62,969 nt of DNA, taken from Candidatus Mediterraneibacter stercoripullorum. GTDB lineage: Bacteria; Bacillota; Clostridia; Lachnospirales; Lachnospiraceae. Location of the stretch: NCBI GenBank assembly GCA_019115765.1, contig DXCZ01000021.1, forward strand, positions 1 through 62,969. The letters run 5' to 3'. Under the pieces are notes generated by a model. That model was not told the origin of the DNA and made no database searches. It saw only the letters and a list, made by a program, of their open reading frames with translations. Positions 9,225 through 18,817 of this stretch are shown piece by piece; the stretch's first letter is position 1, and each line of letters starts with the position of its first letter. The position numbers and the translations under genes are program-made.

Positions 9225-10367
9225 TTATTCTTCCCCCTTTACACGTTTTGCTACAAGTTCGATGTGCTCGCTGTCTGCGCTTCCTACGACAGCATTCTTG
9301 CCGATCTTGATATCATCAGCAACAAGAGCACGGGTTACGACTGCGCCTTCTGCGACTTCTGCGCCGGGCATCAGCACACTGTCGATGACTTTTGCTCCGG
9401 GAGCGACCTTCGCGCCGGTAAACAGTACAGAGTTCTTCACTTCGCCGTCGATCACGCATCCCTGGGTGATGAACGCCTTATCGATCTTGGCGTCAGCGCC
9501 TATGTATTGTGGAAGAGAGGTAACATCCTCTGTATAGATCTTCCATGTGGGATCGTGGAGATCCAGTGCATTGTTCTTGCTGAGAAGATCCATGTTCGCC
9601 TCCCAGAGGGAATCGATGGTTCCCACATCTTTCCAGTACCCTTTGAACTTATATGCATAAAGCAACTTTCCGTCATTCAGAAGAGCAGGGATAATGTCTT
9701 TTCCAAAATCATGGTTGGATTCGGTATCTTTGATGTCTGCCAGGAGCATCTTGCGGAGCAGTTTCCAGTTGAAGATATAGATACCCATGGAAGCAAGGTT
9801 ACTCTTCGGCTTCTCAGGTTTCTCCTCGAACTCAACGATGCGTCCGGTCTCTTCATCTGTGTTCATGATACCAAAGCGGCTGGCCTCTTTCATCGGAACT
9901 TCGATAACGGCAATCGTAGCATCAGCGTTGTGTTCTTTATGATAAGCCAGCATCTTGGCATAGTTCATTTTATAGATGTGGTCGCCGGAAAGGATAAGAA
10001 GATATTCCGGTGAAAAAGTATCGATAAAATCGATATTCTGTGAAATAGCATCTGCTGTGCCTCTGTATACGTCAAGATTGGCATCTGCTTTCTCACGGGG
10101 AGGAAGTACATAGACCCCGCTGTTCTTCGCGTCAAGTCCCCAGCGACGTCCTACAGCGACATAGCTGTTCAGCTGGATGGATTCGTACTGTGTCAGTACA
10201 CCGACAACATCAATTCCACTGTTTGCACAGTTACTAAGGGGAAAATCAATAATACGGTATTTTCCGCCATATGAAACGGCAGGTTTTGCCATTTTTTTGG
10301 TCAATTCATGCAGACGAGTTCCTCGACCACCAGCCAAAATCATAGCTAACATGTTATTCTGCTTCAT
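9225..10367 (-). CDS. glgC: Glucose-1-phosphate adenylyltransferase, catalytic subunit
   Basis: A 380-residue enzyme that makes ADP-glucose from ATP and glucose 1-phosphate for glycogen synthesis. The N-terminus has the full pyrophosphorylase signature [12 protein letters not shown] and [14 protein letters not shown] is the metal/nucleotide site region, and EEKPEKPKS is the sugar-phosphate region. The C-terminal third is a beta-helix regulatory domain. A GAGAGGG ribosome site precedes the ATG on the minus strand. It is the first gene of a two-gene operon with glgD. Glycogen synthase and branching enzyme genes are not in view. Confidence 0.97.
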   Translation of the reverse strand: MKQNNMLAMILAGGRGTRLHELTKKMAKPAVSYGGKYRIIDFPLSNCANSGIDVVGVLTQYESIQLNSYVAVGRRWGLDAKNSGVYVLPPREKADANLDVYRGTADAISQNIDFIDTFSPEYLLILSGDHIYKMNYAKMLAYHKEHNADATIAVIEVPMKEASRFGIMNTDEETGRIVEFEEKPEKPKSNLASMGIYIFNWKLLRKMLLADIKDTESNHDFGKDIIPALLNDGKLLYAYKFKGYWKDVGTIDSLWEANMDLLSKNNALDLHDPTWKIYTEDVTSLPQYIGADAKIDKAFITQGCVIDGEVKNSVLFTGAKVAPGAKVIDSVLMPGAEVAEGAVVTRALVADDIKIGKNAVVGSADSEHIELVAKRVKGEE

Positions 10368-10399
10368 AGTGAGCCCTCTCTTTCATTTTAGTAACTTTT

Positions 10400-10405
10400 A
10401 TTATA
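10400..10405 (-). promoter_or_regulatory. Likely -10 box of the glgC-glgD operon
   Basis: On the minus strand TATAAT lies 33 bases upstream of the glgC start codon. No good -35 box is at the right distance (only TGGTAA), so the promoter may be weak or activator-dependent. In the remaining spacer up to 10707 I see only a TATAAT at about 10663-10668 on the plus strand, a possible promoter for the AP2 gene. Confidence 0.45.
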
Positions 10406-10707
10406 CAATTTTCTTTAGCATTTTACCATATTTTTGTGCGAAAAACCCGCAATTATGGAAATAATATATTGTCGAGTTAGACAAAACCTCTGTGTATCTG
10501 TAAAAATGCAGTAGTTTCATTATTTACAGGTAACATTTGGCAGAATGCCGGGTAAAATTTCTGGAAAATCAAAGTGAAATATTTAGAAAGGGGAGTTCTG
10601 ACAGTGGGATAAGTGGCCATCATGCGGGATAACCGGTCATGTGCCCGACATGTGTGTAAGATATAATATTTACATACAGAAATGGCAAATGAACTGGGGG
10701 GATATCT

Positions 10708-11643
10708 ATGGCGCGGGGAAAGGACCTTGTGGGCTGCAGGTTCGGCAGACTTACCGTTCTGGAGAAAACAGACCAGCGTGAGAAGCACTATGTCCTGTGG
10801 CGGTGCAGATGTGACTGCGGAAGAGAAATCCTGGTAGATACCAAGCGTCTTAAGCGTGGAACTGTGCGGGACTGCGGCTGTGTGCCCGGAAAGAATGCGA
10901 GGCGCGGAAATGTAGCAGAAGATCTGACTGGACAGAAATTTGGCGAGCTGACAGTGATAAGCCGTGCAGAGAACAAAAACGGCAGAGTGTGCTGGCTGTG
11001 CCGTTGTTCCTGCGGCGGGCAGAAAATCACGACGGCTCATGATCTGAAGGCAGGAAAATGCAGAAGCTGCGGAGGCGCCGCTCATCGGACAGGCAGGAAT
11101 AAGATAGACCTGACCGGAAGACATTTTGGAAGGCTTACGGCACTTTACCCGACAGACGCAAGAGACCGGCGGGGATCTGTATACTGGCACTGTTCCTGTG
11201 AGTGCGGCAATACCGTGGATCTGCCGGAGTCTGTGCTGGTGTACGGGAATTACCGCAGCTGCGGCTGCATGAAAAGGGAGAACCAGAAGCAGATATCTAA
11301 GAAGCTGCATATGATAGATGGAACCTGTATTGAGATGCTTGAGAAGCGGAAATACAGGGAAGATAATACCAGCGGTTTCCGCGGAGTTTATCAGATGAAG
11401 AACCATAAATACCGGGTGAGCATCGGCTTTAAGAGGCAGAGGTTCTATGTCGGGGTGTATGATAATTATGATGACGCCGTGCAGGCCAGGCTCAGCGCAG
11501 AGGAACTTGTACACGATGGATTTGTCCATGCTTACCGGGCGTGGAAGGAGAAGGCTGACCGGGATCCCGAATGGGCAGAGGATCATCCCCTTCATTTTGA
11601 AGTTAAGAAAGTAAACGGCAGCCTGCAGGTAATGACCGGCTGA
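10708..11643 (+). CDS. AP2 domain protein with three Cys-rich zinc-ribbon-like repeats
   Basis: A 311-residue protein made of three similar units and one DNA-binding domain. Each unit opens with a GxxFGxLTVL-type strand, then a WRCRCDCG-type knuckle and a closing CGC or SCGG knuckle. The cysteines are C33/35/37 and C56/58, then C98/100/102 and C118/121, then C162/164/166 and C185/187. The last part (about 219-277, NTSGFRGVYQMKNHKYRV ... RFYVGVYDNYDDAVQAR) is an AP2/ERF-type domain. AP2 domains in bacteria usually occur in homing endonucleases, but no HNH or other nuclease motif is present. It is probably a DNA-binding protein of phage or mobile origin. GGGGGGA precedes the ATG. Confidence 0.85.
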   Translation: MARGKDLVGCRFGRLTVLEKTDQREKHYVLWRCRCDCGREILVDTKRLKRGTVRDCGCVPGKNARRGNVAEDLTGQKFGELTVISRAENKNGRVCWLCRCSCGGQKITTAHDLKAGKCRSCGGAAHRTGRNKIDLTGRHFGRLTALYPTDARDRRGSVYWHCSCECGNTVDLPESVLVYGNYRSCGCMKRENQKQISKKLHMIDGTCIEMLEKRKYREDNTSGFRGVYQMKNHKYRVSIGFKRQRFYVGVYDNYDDAVQARLSAEELVHDGFVHAYRAWKEKADRDPEWAEDHPLHFEVKKVNGSLQVMTG

Positions 11644-11734
11644 TCAGAAAGATAAAAACCAGATGAAAAATGCAGCAAAGAAAAACTTCCCATTTTTGAA
11701 GAAGGGGATTTTTTTCTTTTGTGCATTTTATGGA

Positions 11735-11782
11735 TTGACAATAAAAAATAATCTCTTTACTATATTGTTAGTTACCGAACAA
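11735..11782 (+). promoter_or_regulatory. Promoter and candidate MarR operator
   Basis: TTGACA at 11735-11740, a 17-bp spacer and TACTAT at 11758-11763 form a good sigma-A promoter. Immediately after it, at 11765-11782, TTGTTAGTTACCGAACAA has inverted TTGTT/AACAA arms around the expected transcription start. This is a common place for a MarR family autorepressor to bind. The operator assignment is inference. Confidence 0.62.
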
Positions 11783-11802
11783 AGAAAGGGTGCGTACAGG
11801 GG

Positions 11803-12297
11803 ATGAAAAAGAAGAATGTACTTGATCCGGCACGTAATGATGTGGGCAGATTGATCAATATGGTCTCTCATCAGCTGAAGCGTCAGATGTGTTTCCATGA
11901 GCAGGATTACGGCCTGACCAATATGCAGAAACGGGTTCTGCACCATATTTTATTTCAGTCTTTGAAGGGTGATATCTATCAGAAGGACATTGAGAAGGAG
12001 TTCCAGATCCGGCGTTCGACTGCCACTGGGATCCTGCAGCTTCTTGAGAAGAATGGTTTCGTGCGCCGTGAACAGGTGGAGCGCGATGCAAGGCTGAAAA
12101 GGCTGGTGCCGACGGAGAAGGCAGAGGGTGTCAGAGAAGAGATCTTGTCCAATATACGCCACATGGAAGCAATTCTCGGGCAAGGGCTCGATGAGAAAGA
12201 TCTTGAGACCTGCCGGCGTGTGCTGGAGCAGATGTCCAGAAACTTGTCAGGTAATGAGAAAAAGAATAAAGGAGAGGAGAAAACAGACCATGAATAA
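11803..12297 (+). CDS. MarR family transcriptional regulator
   Basis: A 164-residue winged helix protein. The recognition region QRVLHHILF ... YQKDIEKEFQIRRSTATGILQLLEKNGFVRREQVERDARLK shows the MarR helix-turn-helix and the wing with the conserved D-x-R-x-K pattern. The C-terminal helices around 130-150 would form the dimer interface. It is the first gene of an operon with two ABC exporter genes and overlaps the first by 8 nt. The likely role is ligand-released repression of the exporter. The ribosome site (AGGGG) sits close to the ATG. Confidence 0.93.
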   Translation: MKKKNVLDPARNDVGRLINMVSHQLKRQMCFHEQDYGLTNMQKRVLHHILFQSLKGDIYQKDIEKEFQIRRSTATGILQLLEKNGFVRREQVERDARLKRLVPTEKAEGVREEILSNIRHMEAILGQGLDEKDLETCRRVLEQMSRNLSGNEKKNKGEEKTDHE

Positions 12298-14023
12298 GAA
12301 ATTACTCCGTTCGGTACGAGAGTACAAACGGCAATCATTTCTCACGCCGGTGCTGGTAGCGCTGGAAGTACTGATGGAAGTGATGATCCCGCTTTTGATG
12401 GCAAATATTATTGACGACGGGATTACAAAAGGGGATATGGATTATATTATCAGAGTCGGGCTTCTGCTGATTCTGATGGCAATAATTGCGCTGTTCTTCG
12501 GTGCAAAGGCCGGACAGTTGGCGGCTATAGCTTCAGCAGGATATGCGAAGAATCTCCGCCATGATATTTTCTATAAAGTACAGGATTTTTCATTTGGGAA
12601 TATCGATCACTTTTCAACATCTGGTCTTGTGACCAGGCTGACAACTGATATCACGAACGTGCAGATGGCATATATGTTTACGATCCGTCTGCTGGCCAGG
12701 GCGCCGATCATGATCATCCTGTCACTGATCATGACCATGACGATCAGTGTGCCGATCGCTCTGATCCTGCTGGTGACGATACCGGTCCTGGGAGGAGTAC
12801 TGATCTGGATCGCGAAGAAGGCTCATCCTCATTTTATTGCGGTATTTGATGAGTATGATGTTCTGAATAATACCGTTCAGGAAAATGTCAATGCAGCACG
12901 TGTTGTCAAGGCATACGTCCGTGAGGATTATGAGAATCAGAAGTTCGGAAAGATTTCAACGAAGGTTTTCAATCTATTTACAAAAGCTGAGAAGATTGTG
13001 GCATGGAACTCGCCGATCATGCAGTTTACTGTGTATGCAGTTGTGCTGATCATGGTACTTCTGGGAGGAAAGAGTATTATCCGCGGAACCATGCAGACAG
13101 GAGAACTGACAAGTGTGATCGTGTACGCGATCCAGATCCTGTCATCTCTGATGATGGTGACTTTTGTATTTGTCCAGATCATGATTGCTGAGGCATCTAC
13201 AGACCGTATCAGCGAAGTGCTGGATGAAGTTCCGGAGATGATAGATAAAGAGGATGCTCTGAAGGATGTGCCCAGCGGGGATATTGATTTTGAGCATGTG
13301 GATTTCAGTTATTCTGGAGAGGGAGGGAACCTGTCCCTTAAGGATGTGAACCTTCATATCAAGAGCGGCCAGATCGTAGGCGTTATTGGCGGAACAGGAA
13401 GTGCCAAGAGTACACTGGTACAGCTGATTCCAAGACTGTATGATGTGACGGGCGGCTGTGTGAAGGTAGGCGGAATCGATGTCCGCAAATATAATCTGAA
13501 AGCGCTCCGTGATCAGGTGGCGGTTGTGCTTCAGAAAAACGTGCTGTTTACAGGAAGCATTTATGAAAATGTGCGCTGGGGAGACGAGAATGCGTCAGAC
13601 GAGGAAGTGCAGAGAGTCTGTAAGCTTGCTCAGGCAGACAGCTTTATCCAGGAGTTCCCCAACAAGTATGAGACGATGATCGTGGAAGGCGGTAACAACG
13701 TTTCCGGAGGTCAGAAGCAGAGACTCTGTATTGCCAGAGCACTGCTGAAAAAGCCGAAGATCCTGATCCTTGATGACTCCACCAGTGCGGTGGATACGAA
13801 GACGGACGCCCTGATCCGTCAGGCTTTCCGCGAGGAGATCCCGGATACGACGAAGATCATCATCGCTCAGAGAATCTCATCGGTAGAAGATGCCGATATG
13901 ATCATTGTTATGGATAACGGTGAGATCAACGGTATCGGGACTTCTGAAGAGCTCCTTAAGACGAATGCAATCTACAGGGAAGTATATGAATCTCAGGTGA
14001 AGGGAGGCGCTGACAATGAATAA
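12290..14023 (+). CDS. ABC exporter half-transporter, degenerate ATPase site (heterodimer partner 1)
   Basis: A 577-residue fusion of a six-helix exporter membrane domain (about 1-315) and an ATPase domain. The Walker A is GGTGSAKST, with Ala where Gly is usual. The signature is VSGGQKQR. After Walker B the catalytic Glu is replaced by Asp (ILILDDSTSAVD), and the switch His is replaced by Gln (IIAQRISS). This pattern marks the degenerate partner of heterodimeric exporters such as TM287/288, LmrCD and BmrCD. The ATG at 12290 overlaps the end of the MarR gene. The substrate is unknown; drugs or peptides are typical. Confidence 0.92.
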   Translation: MNKKLLRSVREYKRQSFLTPVLVALEVLMEVMIPLLMANIIDDGITKGDMDYIIRVGLLLILMAIIALFFGAKAGQLAAIASAGYAKNLRHDIFYKVQDFSFGNIDHFSTSGLVTRLTTDITNVQMAYMFTIRLLARAPIMIILSLIMTMTISVPIALILLVTIPVLGGVLIWIAKKAHPHFIAVFDEYDVLNNTVQENVNAARVVKAYVREDYENQKFGKISTKVFNLFTKAEKIVAWNSPIMQFTVYAVVLIMVLLGGKSIIRGTMQTGELTSVIVYAIQILSSLMMVTFVFVQIMIAEASTDRISEVLDEVPEMIDKEDALKDVPSGDIDFEHVDFSYSGEGGNLSLKDVNLHIKSGQIVGVIGGTGSAKSTLVQLIPRLYDVTGGCVKVGGIDVRKYNLKALRDQVAVVLQKNVLFTGSIYENVRWGDENASDEEVQRVCKLAQADSFIQEFPNKYETMIVEGGNNVSGGQKQRLCIARALLKKPKILILDDSTSAVDTKTDALIRQAFREEIPDTTKIIIAQRISSVEDADMIIVMDNGEINGIGTSEELLKTNAIYREVYESQVKGGADNE

Positions 14024-15905
14024 ACAGGAAAAGCCAAGAGTGAACGGCGGTACGATCAAGACAGCGAAGCGTCTGCTGGGCTACGTGACCGGGACTTATA
14101 AAGTACAGTTTATCGTTGTACTTTTCTGTATCCTGATCAGTTCCATTGCATCTATTTCGGTTTCGCTGTCTCTGCGGTTCCTGCTGGATGACTTCATCAT
14201 TCCGCTGATCGGGCAGCAGGATCCGAACTACGGTGAGCTGTATATGGCGCTGACTGTACTTGGGACGATCTTTCTCTGCGGCGTTATCGCTACATTTATT
14301 TACAGCAGGCTGATGGTAACGATCGGACAGGGTGTGCTCAAGCGTGTCCGTGACGAGATGTTCGAGCATATGCAGACACTTCCGATCCGGTACTTCGATC
14401 AGAATACGAACGGATCGATCATGAGTCTTTATACCAATGACACGGATACACTTAGACAGATGATCAGCCAGTCGATTCCACAGGTAATGATGTCATTGCT
14501 GACGATCATAGTTACATTTATCGCCATGTTGGTGCTCAGCCCGCTGCTGACGATACTAGCAGTGCTGATGATTCTGCTTATGTTCTTTGTATCTAAAATT
14601 GTTACAGGAAACAGCGGAAAATACTTTATCCGGCAGCAGCTGGATCTGGCGAATGTTACCGGATTCGTTGAAGAGCGGATGAACGGCCAGCGTGTTGTAA
14701 AAGTATTTAACCATGAGAAGATATCAGAAGAAGAGTTCGACAAGCTGAATGAGAGTCTGTTCGAAAGTGCATCCAAGGCGCATACATTTGCAAGTATCAT
14801 GGGACCGGTCATCGGAAATCTGGGAAATGTTCAGTTCGTGCTGACAGCGGTATTTGGCGGATTCCTGTCTGTAGCAGGGATTGGAAATATCACTCTTGGA
14901 GTTATCGCTTCCTATCTGCAGTTTACAAAGAGCTTTACCCAGCCCTTCATGCAGATCGCTCAGCAGTTCAACTCTATCATCATGGCTCTCGCAGGAGCGG
15001 AGCGTATCTTTAATATGATGGATGAAGAACCTGAAGTTGATGAAGGATATGTAACTCTGGTAAATGCGAAGAAAGATGCCGACGGAAATATCACAGAATG
15101 CAAGGAACGTACCGGACTGTGGGCATGGAAACATCCTCATCAGGCAGATGGCACTGTTACCTATCAGGAACTGAAAGGCGATGTTCGGTTCTATGATATG
15201 ACTTTCGGTTATACACCGGATCATATGGTCCTTCATGATCTGACACTTTATGCAAAGCCGGGACAGAAGCTGGCCTTCGTAGGATCCACCGGAGCCGGCA
15301 AGACTACGATCACCAACCTGATCAACCGCTTCTACGATGTGGCTGACGGAAAGATCCGTTATGATGATATCAATATCAATAAGATCAAAAAGGCCGATCT
15401 GAGACGTTCCCTCGGAATCGTTCTGCAGGATACGCATCTGTTCACAGGAACCATTATGGAAAACATCCGCTACGGAAAGCTGGATGCAACCGATGAAGAG
15501 GTCTATAAAGCAGCACGTCTCGCTCATGCAGACGGATTCATCAAGATGCTGCCCAAGGGATACGATACCCACTTAAGCGGCGACGGCGAAGAGCTGTCCC
15601 AGGGACAGAGACAGCTGCTGGCAATAGCCAGAGCAGCCATCGCAGACCCGCCGGTACTGATCCTGGACGAGGCAACCTCCTCCATCGATACCAGAACCGA
15701 GAGCATCGTACAGCAGGGAATGGATAACCTGATGAAAGGGCGAACCGTATTCGTGATCGCCCACAGACTGTCCACCATCCGCAACAGCGACGCTATCATG
15801 GTCCTCGAACACGGAAGAATCATAGAACGAGGAACCCACGAAGAACTCCTCAAGCTGAAAGGAACTTATTATCAGCTATATACCGGGAAGCTAGAACTTT
15901 CGTAA
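14016..15905 (+). CDS. ABC exporter half-transporter, canonical ATPase (heterodimer partner 2)
   Basis: A 629-residue exporter half. The membrane domain covers about 1-330. A loop of about 40 residues (DADGNITECKERTGLWAWKH) lies ahead of the ATPase, which is common in this partner. The ATPase has GSTGAGKTT (Walker A), LILDEATSSID (Walker B with catalytic Glu) and VIAHRLST (switch His). Its signature LSQGQRQ has Gln for the first Gly, so the site it forms with partner 1 is the weak one and the other site is fully canonical. It overlaps partner 1 by 8 nt with the same ATGAATAA junction. Confidence 0.94.
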   Translation: MNKQEKPRVNGGTIKTAKRLLGYVTGTYKVQFIVVLFCILISSIASISVSLSLRFLLDDFIIPLIGQQDPNYGELYMALTVLGTIFLCGVIATFIYSRLMVTIGQGVLKRVRDEMFEHMQTLPIRYFDQNTNGSIMSLYTNDTDTLRQMISQSIPQVMMSLLTIIVTFIAMLVLSPLLTILAVLMILLMFFVSKIVTGNSGKYFIRQQLDLANVTGFVEERMNGQRVVKVFNHEKISEEEFDKLNESLFESASKAHTFASIMGPVIGNLGNVQFVLTAVFGGFLSVAGIGNITLGVIASYLQFTKSFTQPFMQIAQQFNSIIMALAGAERIFNMMDEEPEVDEGYVTLVNAKKDADGNITECKERTGLWAWKHPHQADGTVTYQELKGDVRFYDMTFGYTPDHMVLHDLTLYAKPGQKLAFVGSTGAGKTTITNLINRFYDVADGKIRYDDININKIKKADLRRSLGIVLQDTHLFTGTIMENIRYGKLDATDEEVYKAARLAHADGFIKMLPKGYDTHLSGDGEELSQGQRQLLAIARAAIADPPVLILDEATSSIDTRTESIVQQGMDNLMKGRTVFVIAHRLSTIRNSDAIMVLEHGRIIERGTHEELLKLKGTYYQLYTGKLELS

Positions 15906-15914
15906 TGGCAATGA

Positions 15915-16077
15915 GCCGTGCGGGAAAATAGAAGGGGAGCCCTGGAAAAGTGCTTGCATTTTTCCAGGGCTCCCCTTCTATTTTCCCATAGGGCGAAAGC
16001 CCGCGAGTGAGATGGAGCGGAGCGGAATCGAACTTGCGCACGGCGGAGTAAATCATAGGGCGAAAGCCCGCGAGTGA
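15915..16077. repeat. Composite palindrome with a perfect 28-bp hairpin and a 24-bp direct repeat
   Basis: Arms at 15922-15949 and 15960-15987 are perfect 28-bp inverted copies around a 10-nt loop. GCCGTGCG at 15915-15922 can also pair with CGCACGGC at 16037-16044. A 24-bp unit beginning CATAGGGCGAAAGCCCGCG occurs at 15987-16010 and again at 16054-16077, and each copy holds a small GGGCGAAAGCCC hairpin. The element lies between the ABC exporter and the Rpn gene, which converge on it, and may terminate both. Its size and order suggest a non-coding mobile repeat. Confidence 0.75.
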
Positions 16078-16087
16078 TGCCTGTAAT

Positions 16088-16954
16088 CTAAAGCTTATCA
16101 AGGTTTTCCCCTGCCAGTGTTACTATCTCCTCCAGATCCATCTCAAGAAAATCTGCAATCTCCTGCAGGCTCATCCCTTTTTCATGCATTTTTGAAATAA
16201 TAACTTGTTTTCCGGCAGCCATTCCCTCGGATCTTCCTTTATTTCTCGCACTCTTCATCTGAGTATTATAATCCAGTACTGCCCTCTCCCGGGCTTCGTA
16301 TTCCAGACGCTTTTTTTCGTCCGCACTCAGCTTTTTCAGTTCGTCATATGCTTCTTCGATATATTCGTCCTGTTTGGCCATATCTTCAAACTCCTTCCGG
16401 GTCTTCCCACCGAAGAATCTCATCCAGCGGATGAGCCCGTTCTCATGCTGCTCCTCCGGCGGCAGCTTCTGCAGCTCCAGAACGAGAATCTCCAGAAGGT
16501 CCGTATACTGTTCACCGGTCTCAGCATCACACAGCGTAATTTTGCGGTAACATCTCTTATCCCGGGGGAAATGGATGAAATCCAGGATACTGACATGGAT
16601 GCATTTTTTCAGTGCATCATAATCCTCGCCCGCTTTGATCTGGCCTGCATAGGTCTTGCTCAGATAGAACAGAATCCGGTTAGGCCAGAACTGGAAATAA
16701 GCCACCTGCATCTCCATATTGATCTTAGTCTCATCCTCCATCTCCACCTTTACATCCAGGATGCCCTGCTTTGCGTCTTCGGATTCTTTGTCCAGTTCAG
16801 CGGAGATCAGGGAGGTCTTCCGGACTTCTGACGGATCCTTTCCAAGGAGTGCTGCGATAAATCCTCTTCGTACCTTGGGATTCCTCATCAGCTCTTTGAA
16901 GCAAAAATCTACGGTGGGAAGCATGATAAAGTTTTCTTTGCTGTATTTTTTCAT
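16088..16954 (-). CDS. Rpn family recombination-promoting nuclease (PD-(D/E)XK), copy 1
   Basis: A 288-residue protein of the Rpn/transposase_31-like family. The PD-(D/E)XK core is visible as GILDVKVEM followed by INMEMQVAYFQ, with the basic residue replaced by Gln as usual in this family. The C-terminal third is helical and charged, and ends in a small helix-turn-helix-like stretch (MSLQEIADFLEM). E. coli Rpn proteins are DNA endonucleases that raise RecA-independent recombination. An upstream ATG at 16972 is rejected because AAGGAGGA lies between it and the ATG at 16954. A close paralogue is at 42476-43330. Confidence 0.9.
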   Translation of the reverse strand: MKKYSKENFIMLPTVDFCFKELMRNPKVRRGFIAALLGKDPSEVRKTSLISAELDKESEDAKQGILDVKVEMEDETKINMEMQVAYFQFWPNRILFYLSKTYAGQIKAGEDYDALKKCIHVSILDFIHFPRDKRCYRKITLCDAETGEQYTDLLEILVLELQKLPPEEQHENGLIRWMRFFGGKTRKEFEDMAKQDEYIEEAYDELKKLSADEKKRLEYEARERAVLDYNTQMKSARNKGRSEGMAAGKQVIISKMHEKGMSLQEIADFLEMDLEEIVTLAGENLDKL

Positions 16955-17461
16955 ATGATCTTCCTCCTTCATCTTACCACATCCTCTTTTTCGGGGAAAG
17001 CGGTCTTGGTGTTCATTATCCTGATCGTGTAGAATTTTGGACGGAAAGGCCCAGAGAATCCTGACTGGTTAATATGATCAGATTGACTTAGATTGTTTTG
17101 GTGGCATTACGATAGCATATCTTTTTCATAAACACAATAATATATGTGTAAAAATAAGACTTATCAACAAACTTACATGGGTTATAAAAAGTTATGAACA
17201 GAGATGGGATAAGTTTTTAAACTACGATTATTTCCGCGAGCAACGAATCAGGCGGACATTTTTGTATTGGGGGATTCATAAGATTTGTGTCAGAAGAATC
17301 ACAGGAATATTTCTGAGCAAAAGAGTGAATGAAAGTCTGATATTGGAAAATGGCTATCTACAGGAAGAAATGAAAGTGAATGCAGAAGTAAGATAGAAAT
17401 GAACGAGGCGCCAACTGATTAATTATAGTCGGCGCCAATGCTTGCTCGGGGCGGAAGATTC
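16955..17461. other. Intergenic stretch of about 500 bp with one hairpin
   Basis: No convincing gene is present. A GGCGCC-based inverted repeat at 17407-17436 (GGCGCCAACT / AGTCGGCGCC) could end the K+ channel transcript on the minus strand, although no T-run follows. A short open stretch at about 17320-17396 reading NESLILENGYLQEEMKVN may be a worn gene end. The first 50 bp next to the Rpn gene are similar to the region upstream of the second Rpn copy. Confidence 0.5.
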
Positions 17462-18670
17462 TCAGATCTCAATATCCGTTCCCTCTGCAATCTTTGACTG
17501 TGTATACAGGATCACAATATCTCCTTCTCTCAGGATCATATTTCCATTAGGGATCATAACCTTCTTCCGGCGCTTCACAAGGACGATGATGGAGTGCCGG
17601 GAAATATCCAGATCCCGGATACGGTGGCCGTTCCAGGGATTGTTTTTCTGAAGGGTGATCTCCTTCAGACGGATGTGCTCCTTATCCTGGAAGGATTCTG
17701 CGCCAAGGACCATGATATCGTCTGCATGAAGGACCATGTTTCCACGGGGAACAAGAATCTTGTGCCCCCGCTGGATGGCGGCCACGATGATCCTTTCCGG
17801 CAGACGGATCTGAGCGATGCTGTGGTTTATCCAGGGATCCCGTTCTGTCAGATGGATCTTGATGAAATGGATATCAGATTCCTGACCATATTCACTCATC
17901 CTTTTGATACGGGAATACTGGTCAACGAATCCTGCGGAAATAATACCGGTAGGGATGGCAACCATGCCCACGCCGAGAAAGGTGATGAAGATACCGAATA
18001 CCTTTCCCAGAGTGGTAATGGGATAAATATCTCCGTACCCAACGGTCAGCAGAGTGGACGCGGACCACCAGATTCCGGAGAATGCGTTGGTAAATATCTC
18101 AGGCTGAGCCTCATGCTCCAGGCTGTACATGCACAGACTGGATGCAAGCATGAGCATAAGGATGATAAATACCGAAGAGAAGAGCTGCTGTTTCTTGCTT
18201 GTAATGACCTCGGTGATCACACTGAGAGAATCATAGTAAGGATTGATCCGGAAAAGCCTGAGGATCCGGACAATCCTGAGCATGCGGAAAGCAACTGTTC
18301 CCGATGGAAAAAAGATCGGGAGGTAATACGGCAGAAAGGAAAACAGATCCACAAGTCCGGTAAAGGATGTGGCATATTTCCAGATCGCTCTGCGCTCATT
18401 TACCTCAGGGTAGAGGAACTTTGCTGTCCACAGTCTTAAAGCATAGTCCACTGCAAAAAAGACCACTGTAATATCTTCCAGTATGGTAAGCAGTACCAGG
18501 TAGCGGGCACGGTAGTCTTCAAAAGTCAGCAGGATACTGATCACCAGATTGGCGATGATGTTCAGCGCATTGATCAGATCATAGGCCCGGCTGACATAGT
18601 CGTACTGCGTTCCGACTTCGACGATCTCAAAGATTCTCTTCCTGCGCTTATCCCATATTTTCTCTGTCAT
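17462..18670 (-). CDS. Six-helix voltage-gated-type K+ channel with two RCK_C/TrkA_C domains
   Basis: A 402-residue membrane protein. Residues about 30-240 hold six helices with an Arg-rich S4 (FRMLRIVRILRLFRINP, about 128-144). The K+ selectivity filter TVGYGD is at 209-214. The cytoplasmic C-terminus (about 260-400) contains two TrkA_C-like beta units; both carry RGNMVLHADDIMVLG or NGNMILREGDIVILY patterns, which bind regulatory ligands in related channels. The ATG at 18670 is chosen because TGGGGGAC lies just upstream; the earlier ATG at 18700 has no such site. It stands alone. Gating ligand unknown. Confidence 0.93.
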   Translation of the reverse strand: MTEKIWDKRRKRIFEIVEVGTQYDYVSRAYDLINALNIIANLVISILLTFEDYRARYLVLLTILEDITVVFFAVDYALRLWTAKFLYPEVNERRAIWKYATSFTGLVDLFSFLPYYLPIFFPSGTVAFRMLRIVRILRLFRINPYYDSLSVITEVITSKKQQLFSSVFIILMLMLASSLCMYSLEHEAQPEIFTNAFSGIWWSASTLLTVGYGDIYPITTLGKVFGIFITFLGVGMVAIPTGIISAGFVDQYSRIKRMSEYGQESDIHFIKIHLTERDPWINHSIAQIRLPERIIVAAIQRGHKILVPRGNMVLHADDIMVLGAESFQDKEHIRLKEITLQKNNPWNGHRIRDLDISRHSIIVLVKRRKKVMIPNGNMILREGDIVILYTQSKIAEGTDIEI

Positions 18671-18749
18671 GTTGCTGTCCCCCAAAAACAAACAATGCAT
18701 TCAGAGGGTATTATACATCCGGCCTTTCAGATATTGCAATAATTTCAGT

Positions 18750-18778
18750 TTTACTCTATAAAGGAAATATGCTAAAAT
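18750..18778 (+). promoter_or_regulatory. Promoter of the aconitase gene
   Basis: TTTACT at 18750-18755, a 17-bp spacer and TAAAAT at 18773-18778. The start codon follows 40 bp later with a strong AAAGGAGG site. Confidence 0.62.
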
Positions 18779-18817
18779 AGTAAGAGTTATGATGATTTAT
18801 CCAAAGGAGGTTGCTAC

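Noticed and set aside
10477-11595. Long minus-strand open frame opposite the AP2 gene
   Set aside because: It is a shadow of the AP2 gene: no domain, odd composition (Ser/Pro/His-rich) and no ribosome site. The same holds for other long opposite-strand frames such as 49161-50699 and 50809-52461.
17290-17396. Possible small protein or gene remnant ending in NGYLQEEMKVNAEVR
   Set aside because: No start codon with ribosome site in frame and no similarity that I recognise; noted only as part of the gap.
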